Below are positions 15,014 through 19,764 of a stretch of DNA of 19,764 nucleotides, piece by piece; positions within the stretch are counted from its first letter, which is position 1; each line of letters opens with the position of its first letter. The notes below the pieces were generated by a model. The model was not told the origin of the DNA. It worked only from the letters and a program-made list of their open reading frames with translations, and did no database searches. The translations under genes were made by a program, and so were the position numbers. Source of the stretch: an uncultured Oscillospiraceae bacterium (lineage in GTDB: Bacteria; Bacillota_A; Clostridia; Oscillospirales; Oscillospiraceae); assembly GCA_900754605.1 (NCBI GenBank), contig CAAEDK010000328.1, positions 1 to 19,764 of the forward strand, written 5' to 3'.

Positions 15014-15958
15014 ATGATCCATACCACACACTTTCACTATCCCTCTGCCCGGGACGGCTGCTCCATCCATGCCCTGGAGTGGGTTCCGGATAGGCCGCCC
15101 CGGGGGATTGTTCAGCTGGTTCACGGAATTTCAGAGCATATTGGCCGTTATGATGAGACAGCCTGCTTTTTGGCGGAACACGGTTTTCTGGTATGCGGCG
15201 AAGACCACCTCGGCCACGGACGAACGGTGTCCGACGGCTCCTATGGCTTCTTTGCCCCCGAGAATGGCTGGACCCTGGCCGTTCAGGATGTCCGCACCCT
15301 GAGGAACCTGGAAGAGACCCGCCATCCAGGGCTCCCTTACTTTCTCTTGGGACACTCTATGGGATCCTTTCTCACCCGAACCTATCTGATCCTGTGGCCG
15401 GGCACAATATCCGGCGCTGTGCTGATGGGCACCGGGCAGGAACCCGCTCCACTGGTTGCACTGGCCAAAGTTATCTCAGCGCTCGAGTGCTGCCGACTGG
15501 GACCACACGGGTTCAGCCCCCTGGTACACGCCTTGTCTCTTGGGACATATAATAGAAGGTTCCGCCCCAACCGCACCTCTTCCGACTGGCTCTCCCGGGA
15601 TTCAGCAGAGGTTGATGCCTTTCTTTCTGACCCCCTCTGCCAGCCTCTTCCTACTGTCTCACTGTTCCACGATATGATGGGTGGTCTTCAGTTCATTGCA
15701 CAACGGGATCAGCTGGCCCGGATGGATCCCTCTGTTCCAATCTGTTTTCTTTCCGGCCAGGAGGACCCAGTAGGGGGCATGGGCCGCGGTGTTGAGAAAG
15801 TGGCCCGGTTGTTCCGAACTGCCGGCTGCCAAAACCTCTCTGTCCACCTCTATCCTGGCGCCAGACATGAACTGCTCCATGAGCAAAACCGTTGTGAAGT
15901 ATGGGCCGATCTGTTGAATTGGTTGGAAGGCCATCTTCCCATCCCCTCTCCCACTTGA
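15014..15958 (+). CDS. Serine alpha/beta hydrolase (monoacylglycerol lipase/lysophospholipase type)
   Basis: The 314-residue product has the features of the Hydrolase_4 (serine aminopeptidase S33-like, monoglyceride lipase) family. The oxyanion motif VQLVHGISEHIGRY (residues 33-46) and the CGEDHLGHGRT segment precede the nucleophile elbow LLGHSMGSF (Ser115). Asp251 in LSGQEDPVGG and His285 in GARHELLHE complete the triad. A cap region lies at about 135-215. There is no signal peptide, so it should act inside the cell, probably on lysolipids or monoacylglycerol; the true substrate is not shown. AAAGGGG lies 8 nt before the ATG. Its TGA stop lies inside the -35 box of the next gene. Confidence 0.9.
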   Translation: MIHTTHFHYPSARDGCSIHALEWVPDRPPRGIVQLVHGISEHIGRYDETACFLAEHGFLVCGEDHLGHGRTVSDGSYGFFAPENGWTLAVQDVRTLRNLEETRHPGLPYFLLGHSMGSFLTRTYLILWPGTISGAVLMGTGQEPAPLVALAKVISALECCRLGPHGFSPLVHALSLGTYNRRFRPNRTSSDWLSRDSAEVDAFLSDPLCQPLPTVSLFHDMMGGLQFIAQRDQLARMDPSVPICFLSGQEDPVGGMGRGVEKVARLFRTAGCQNLSVHLYPGARHELLHEQNRCEVWADLLNWLEGHLPIPSPT

Positions 15959-15983
15959 CGTGGGGACGCTGAACAGCTAAAAT
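15955..15983 (+). promoter_or_regulatory. Promoter of the hydroxy-acid oxidising enzyme gene, overlapping the hydrolase stop codon
   Basis: TTGACG (15955-15960) and TAAAAT (15978-15983) each match 5 of 6 and are exactly 17 nt apart. The TGA of the hydrolase gene (15956-15958) is part of the -35 box. Confidence 0.75.
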
Positions 15984-16012
15984 ACAAAAGAATTGTATAA
16001 GGAGGGGTTTTT

Positions 16013-17026
16013 GTGACCTATCAAGATGTACTGTCGGCCGCCCGCACCTGCAGCGGTCCCTATTGCAAAGCCTGCCCGGTGTGCAATGGCCGGGCCTGTG
16101 GCAGCACGATGCCTGGGCCGGGTTCCAAGGGTACCGGAACTGTGGCTGTCCGCAACTACGAGGCATGGCAGGCACTCTATCTCAACATGGACACTATCTG
16201 TGGAAACAAACAGGTAGACACCCGCTTCTCTTTCTTCGGTGAGACCTACCAGCTTCCTGTCTTTGCGGGCCCTGTGGGTGCTGTGAACCTCCACTATGGG
16301 GACAAGTTCAACGATATGGAGTATAACAACATTCTGGTCCCCGCCTGTGCTGACGCAGGAATTGCGGCTTTCACCGGCGACGGCACGAATCCAGATGTAT
16401 TCACCGCTGCTGCCGCCGCCATTGGTGCCGCTGGGGGGCGTGGCATCCCCACAGTGAAGCCCTGGGACAGGGACACCCTATACACCAAGCTGGACCGTGC
16501 CAAAGCTTCTGGGGCCAAAGTATTTGCCATGGATATCGATGCTGCCGGCCTGCCCTTCCTCAAGGGTCTGACACCCCCAGCCGGCTCCAAGACGGTAGAG
16601 GAACTGCGGGAGATCATTGACTATGTCAAAGTCCCCTTCCTCATCAAGGGCGTCATGACTGTTGCAGGGGCTCGGAAAGCTCTGGATGCCGGTGCTGCCG
16701 GCATCATCGTCTCCAATCACGGCGGCCGTGTCCAGGATGGCGTCCCCGCCACAGCCCAGGTTCTGCCTGCCATCGCCGATGCAGTGAAGGGACAGATGAC
16801 CATTCTGGTGGACGGCGGTATCCGCACCGGCGTGGATGTGTGTAAGGCGCTGGCTCTTGGGGCCGATGGCGTTCTGTTGGCACGCCCATACGTCACCGCA
16901 GTTTACGGCGGCGGTGCAGAGGGTGTTCGCCTGCTCACCCAAAAGCTGAAAAGTGAACTTGAGGACACTATGGCCATGTGCGGCGTGCACAGCTTGTCCG
17001 AGATTTCTCGGGAATTGTTATTCTAA
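16013..17026 (+). CDS. FMN-dependent alpha-hydroxy-acid oxidising protein with cysteine-rich N-terminus
   Basis: The 337-residue product has the TIM-barrel and FMN site of the lactate oxidase/glycolate oxidase family: FAGPVGAVNLHYGD, FLIKGVMT (Lys212), IIVSNHGGR (catalytic base His236, substrate-binding Arg239) and VDGGIRTGVDVCKALALGAD with VLLARPYV. Such enzymes oxidise a 2-hydroxy acid with FMN. The first 30 residues are unusual for characterised members: five cysteines in the pattern Cx4Cx2Cx2Cx4C (Cys13, 18, 21, 24, 29), followed by STMPGPGSKGTG. This could bind an iron-sulfur cluster or zinc, and may feed electrons to another partner than oxygen. Start is GTG with GGAGGGG at 16001-16007. 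It stands as a single gene with its own promoter and terminator. Substrate not known. Confidence 0.88.
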   Translation: MTYQDVLSAARTCSGPYCKACPVCNGRACGSTMPGPGSKGTGTVAVRNYEAWQALYLNMDTICGNKQVDTRFSFFGETYQLPVFAGPVGAVNLHYGDKFNDMEYNNILVPACADAGIAAFTGDGTNPDVFTAAAAAIGAAGGRGIPTVKPWDRDTLYTKLDRAKASGAKVFAMDIDAAGLPFLKGLTPPAGSKTVEELREIIDYVKVPFLIKGVMTVAGARKALDAGAAGIIVSNHGGRVQDGVPATAQVLPAIADAVKGQMTILVDGGIRTGVDVCKALALGADGVLLARPYVTAVYGGGAEGVRLLTQKLKSELEDTMAMCGVHSLSEISRELLF

Positions 17027-17034
17027 GCTCTTAT

Positions 17035-17071
17035 CCGCTCGGTATTTAAGATACCGGGCGGTATTTTATTT
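17035..17071 (+). terminator. Intrinsic terminator after the hydroxy-acid oxidising enzyme
   Basis: CCGCTCGGTAT (17035-17045) pairs with ATACCGGGCGG (17051-17061), one TG pair, loop TTAAG, followed by TATTTTATTT. Confidence 0.88.
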
Positions 17072-17159
17072 CTCTCTATGTTTCATCCAAAAAATCCAAC
17101 TCCATTTTTGTGCATTTCGCCCAACTATATTCTTTTTCGAACAAATTATCATGTGCAGA

Positions 17160-17188
17160 TTGAAACAAGAATCCCTCTGTGATATAAT
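17160..17188 (+). promoter_or_regulatory. Promoter of the secreted M14 peptidase gene
   Basis: TTGAAA (17160-17165) and TATAAT (17183-17188) are exactly 17 nt apart. Transcription would start near 17195, leaving a leader of about 117 nt that can form a hairpin ACCTGA (17220-17225)/TCAGGT with a long A-rich loop. Confidence 0.8.
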
Positions 17189-17311
17189 ACAGCCAACCAT
17201 TTGGGGCGCGATTCTGGATTACCTGAAAATAGAAAAAATGTTGTATCAGGTATCCGCATCCCGCACCTCATCGGCCCTGTTTCCAGCATGAAAAAGAAAA
17301 GGAGTGTTAAC

Positions 17312-19570
17312 ATGAAATCGACCCGAACCCACCAATGGACCAGCCTGCTGCTGTCCGGAGCGCTCGTAGCCGGCATGATGATCACCCCCTCCCTTGCTGC
17401 AGGCGGAGCAGAGTTGGAATTCCAGTACCCTGATGACGTCAAGGCAGAGGATGTCACCATCACTGTACATACAGGTGTTCCTGCTGATAGTGGTGAAGAT
17501 GCCGTCAAGGCTCTGCCCGAAGTGAAAAAAGACGCAGAGGGAGACTATCTCGTCAGCGAGCCCGGCACTTATAGCTATTGGGTCCGGGGTGATGGCTACT
17601 ACAATGTCTGCAAGATTTTCAATGTAACCCAAAAGGATCTGGACGCTGGTTCTCTGAAATTGGAGGTAGAGACAGGAAAGATGGCCTACACAGGCTATGA
17701 ACCTACCTCTCCAAATCTGAAAAATGTACCTGAAAACTATGATCAGGGATCCCGAGACTCTTTGCTGATCCTCTGGGCGGACGAGGTGCTGGACAAATAT
17801 TTCTCCACCGAAACACTGAAGGATTTTAAGGAATATGACACCCCCTTCTTCACAAAGGACCGGGCCGATCATCAGTTCACAACTCAGGATGAGATGATGA
17901 GCTATCTGGCCGAGAAGGACAAAGCTGAAAAGGATATGTACCTGTACAGCCTGGGCAAGACCCCCGCTTATCAATATGATATGCCCATCGCCGTATTCAC
18001 TGAGACCGATCTCTCCTCCGCAAAATCCCTGGAGGAAGCCGGAAAGCTGGTCAGCGAGAATGGTAAGCTCACAGTCTGGATCCAGTCCCAGATCCATCCG
18101 AATGAGCCCGCTGCCGGTGAAGGTGCGTTGGTCATGGTCTCCGACCTGTGCGGAAGTTACGGTGAAGAGGTCCTGGATGACGTTAATGTGATCGTCGTCC
18201 CCCGCATCAATCCCGACGGCTCCTATCTCTTCACCCGCGCCACCTATCAGGGCTTCGATATGAACCGGGATCACATGGCCCTCAAGGCCCCAGAACTGGC
18301 CTATCTGCACACCGCTTACCGGTACTTCATGCCTGAGGTGGTTATGGACGGCCACGAGTTCACCTTCTACGGCGTCACAGAGGACGGCTATATGGAGGAC
18401 GCCGATGATATGCAGTCCACCCCCGCCAGCAGTCTGAACAATGATCCTCTGGTCAATCAGCTGGCTGAGGAAGCCGTGGACGGTCTGCACAAGAATGCTG
18501 CTGACTCCGGCCTACGGATCTATCACTACGGCACCACCGTGAACAACCCCATCGGCCGTGCCTACTATGGCCTGTATAACTCCATCTCCATCCTGGTAGA
18601 GACCCGCGGCATCGGCGCCGGATCCACCAACTTCGCCCGCCGGGTCTACTCCCAGCAGAACGCCGCACACTCTATTATTGATTATGCCGTGGCCAACGAT
18701 GATGCCATCAATAAGGCTGTGGCCGATGCCCGTGCCCAGGTCACTACGGATGGCAAGGTCTTTGATGCTGAGGACACCGTGATCCTCCAGCAAGTTGCCT
18801 CTGGCAAGACTCAGTCCCCCACCGCCCTGACTACCTATCAGTACAGCATGGACGGCAGCGATGTCAAATCCTCCTCTGCTACCCTGTCCATGAACGATAC
18901 TGTGGTGCGCAGCCGCATCCGGCCCACCGCTTACGTCATCCCCAAGGACATTCCCAATGCGGAAAAGATTCTGTATATCCTCCAGAATCAGGGTGCGGAG
19001 TACTATGAGCTGGAGGCCGGCTCTACTGCTCAGCTGAAGCAATACTACTATGTTGGTGAGTATACCTACAACGAAAAGAAGGCTGGCTTCACCGCTGATC
19101 TGCGGGACACCGCCAATGTCACTTTTGAAAAGGGCGCGTATGTCATTCCCATGGACCAGGTCTCTGGCAATGTTATCGCCATGATCATGGAGCCTGATGT
19201 GAACGATTCCAACGGTTACGATGGCACCCTGGTGCAATACGGCGTGGTCTCCTATGATGAGTCCACCAAGAACTTCCCCATCTATCGCTATGAAGGCAAC
19301 GATCCCAGAAACACTCTGGTGAGCAACGCTGTCGAGCAGCCCGCAGAGCCTGAGATTCCCGAGCAGCCCACCAAGCCTGAAAAACCTGCTGAGCCCCAGC
19401 AGCCCTCCGGTTCCTACACCGTGAAGGCCGGCGATTCCCTGTGGTCCATTGCCCAGAAGTATCTGGGCACCGGCACCAAGTGGGAGGTCATCTATCAGTC
19501 CAACCAGAAGCTGATCCAGAACCCCAACCAGATCCAGATCGGCCAGGTTCTCACCATTCCTGCCGCATAA
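17312..19570 (+). CDS. Secreted M14-family zinc carboxypeptidase-like protein with C-terminal LysM domain
   Basis: The 752-residue product starts with a signal peptide (MKSTRTHQW then a hydrophobic core, probable cleavage after SLAA at residue 30). Residues 35-125 look like a beta-rich domain. The M14 domain spans about 150-510: zinc ligands HPNE (His262, Glu265) and His348 in VVMDGHEF, Arg298 in PRINPDGS, Asn318 and Arg319 in FDMNRD, and the catalytic Glu430 in ILVETRG. A beta-rich part follows, then a Pro/Glu-rich linker (675-700) and one LysM domain (701-752, SYTVKAGDSLWSIAQKYLG), which binds peptidoglycan. It likely works at the cell wall on peptides, perhaps peptidoglycan stems as in the M14 gamma-D-glutamyl-diamino-acid peptidases. 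AAAGGAG lies about 7 nt before the ATG; frame extension to 17201 has no site. Confidence 0.92.
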   Translation: MKSTRTHQWTSLLLSGALVAGMMITPSLAAGGAELEFQYPDDVKAEDVTITVHTGVPADSGEDAVKALPEVKKDAEGDYLVSEPGTYSYWVRGDGYYNVCKIFNVTQKDLDAGSLKLEVETGKMAYTGYEPTSPNLKNVPENYDQGSRDSLLILWADEVLDKYFSTETLKDFKEYDTPFFTKDRADHQFTTQDEMMSYLAEKDKAEKDMYLYSLGKTPAYQYDMPIAVFTETDLSSAKSLEEAGKLVSENGKLTVWIQSQIHPNEPAAGEGALVMVSDLCGSYGEEVLDDVNVIVVPRINPDGSYLFTRATYQGFDMNRDHMALKAPELAYLHTAYRYFMPEVVMDGHEFTFYGVTEDGYMEDADDMQSTPASSLNNDPLVNQLAEEAVDGLHKNAADSGLRIYHYGTTVNNPIGRAYYGLYNSISILVETRGIGAGSTNFARRVYSQQNAAHSIIDYAVANDDAINKAVADARAQVTTDGKVFDAEDTVILQQVASGKTQSPTALTTYQYSMDGSDVKSSSATLSMNDTVVRSRIRPTAYVIPKDIPNAEKILYILQNQGAEYYELEAGSTAQLKQYYYVGEYTYNEKKAGFTADLRDTANVTFEKGAYVIPMDQVSGNVIAMIMEPDVNDSNGYDGTLVQYGVVSYDESTKNFPIYRYEGNDPRNTLVSNAVEQPAEPEIPEQPTKPEKPAEPQQPSGSYTVKAGDSLWSIAQKYLGTGTKWEVIYQSNQKLIQNPNQIQIGQVLTIPAA

Positions 19571-19597
19571 GAAACTACAAAATACGAAACATCCATG

Positions 19598-19626
19598 GGA
19601 GGCGGCCTTATAGGGCCGCCTCCTTT
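19598..19626 (+). terminator. Probable terminator of the M14 peptidase gene
   Basis: A perfect 10-bp GC-rich stem (19598-19607 with 19614-19623) with a 6-nt loop lies 27 nt after the stop. The T tail is short (three T), so termination may be partial. Confidence 0.7.
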
Positions 19627-19741
19627 CGCCTTCTCACCGGATACTCGCCACTCTTCACCAAAGTGGCAGAGCGTGGTAAATATTTCTGAGAACAGATTCA
19701 ACGTCAGGAATTTTATGATTCCTATTCAGATGAAGAACAAA

Positions 19742-19764
19742 GATGTGCCGCTATGCGGCACATC
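19742..19764. terminator. Perfect hairpin at the window end, probable terminator
   Basis: GATGTGCCGC (19742-19751) pairs fully with GCGGCACATC (19755-19764) around TAT. On the minus strand it is followed by TTTGTTCTTC, so it may end a gene coming from the right; any T-tract for the plus strand lies outside the window. The stretch 19627-19741 contains no gene I can support, only a small inverted repeat AGGAAT/ATTCCT. Confidence 0.55.

Noticed and set aside
17246..18490. Minus-strand open frame of 414 codons across the M14 peptidase gene
   Set aside because: It is antisense to a complete, well-supported gene, has no family motif and no ribosome site at its start; long shadow frames are common in GC-rich genes.
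1..19764. Search for tRNA, rRNA, CRISPR arrays, insertion sequences and phage or defence genes
   Set aside because: No repeats of the needed type, no transposase or integrase motifs, and no tRNA-like cloverleaf were seen.

Overview
The window looks like a stretch of chromosome from an anaerobic, moderately GC-rich Firmicute, most likely a gut Clostridia of the Oscillospiraceae type. This rests on the Shine-Dalgarno sites of the AGGAGG type, the anaerobic ThiH route to thiamine, TPP riboswitches, paired M16 peptidases of the YmfF/YmfH kind, and Clostridia-like protein sequences. The genus is a guess. No phage, IS, CRISPR, tRNA or rRNA was seen, and gene order looks like ordinary core chromosome with several short operons.

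Left end (1-3285): the C-terminal part of a BrnQ-type branched-chain amino acid carrier runs off the left edge and ends at a strong, probably bidirectional terminator. Facing it on the minus strand is a pair of short CHR-family (chromate transporter type) membrane proteins coupled by an ATGA overlap. They are divergent from a LysR regulator. The short AT-rich space between them holds both promoters and a clear inverted repeat that could be the operator.

Middle left (3286-8070): a promoter with a roughly 170-nt potentially structured leader drives a four-gene operon: a catalytically dead M16 peptidase homologue, an active M16 peptidase, lgt (lipoprotein diacylglyceryl transferase) and folD (one-carbon metabolism). 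A terminator follows.

Centre (8119-14254): a thiamine operon, thiS-thiF-thiG-thiH-tenI-thiD-thiC, is preceded by two TPP riboswitches in series, each followed by its own intrinsic terminator. Together the genes make the thiazole (ThiS sulfur carrier, ThiF activation, ThiH dehydroglycine from tyrosine, ThiG synthase, TenI tautomerase) and the pyrimidine (ThiC, ThiD). The ThiE-like gene has the TenI signature, so the coupling enzyme (ThiE) appears to be missing from this locus.

Right part (14255-19764): a small helical protein that may be a degenerate ferritin-like protein; a serine alpha/beta hydrolase of the monoacylglycerol lipase type; an FMN-dependent alpha-hydroxy-acid oxidising enzyme with an unusual five-cysteine N-terminus; and a secreted M14 zinc carboxypeptidase-like protein with a C-terminal LysM domain. 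The last two have good sigma-A-like promoters and terminators. The final roughly 195 bases hold two or three hairpins and no gene.
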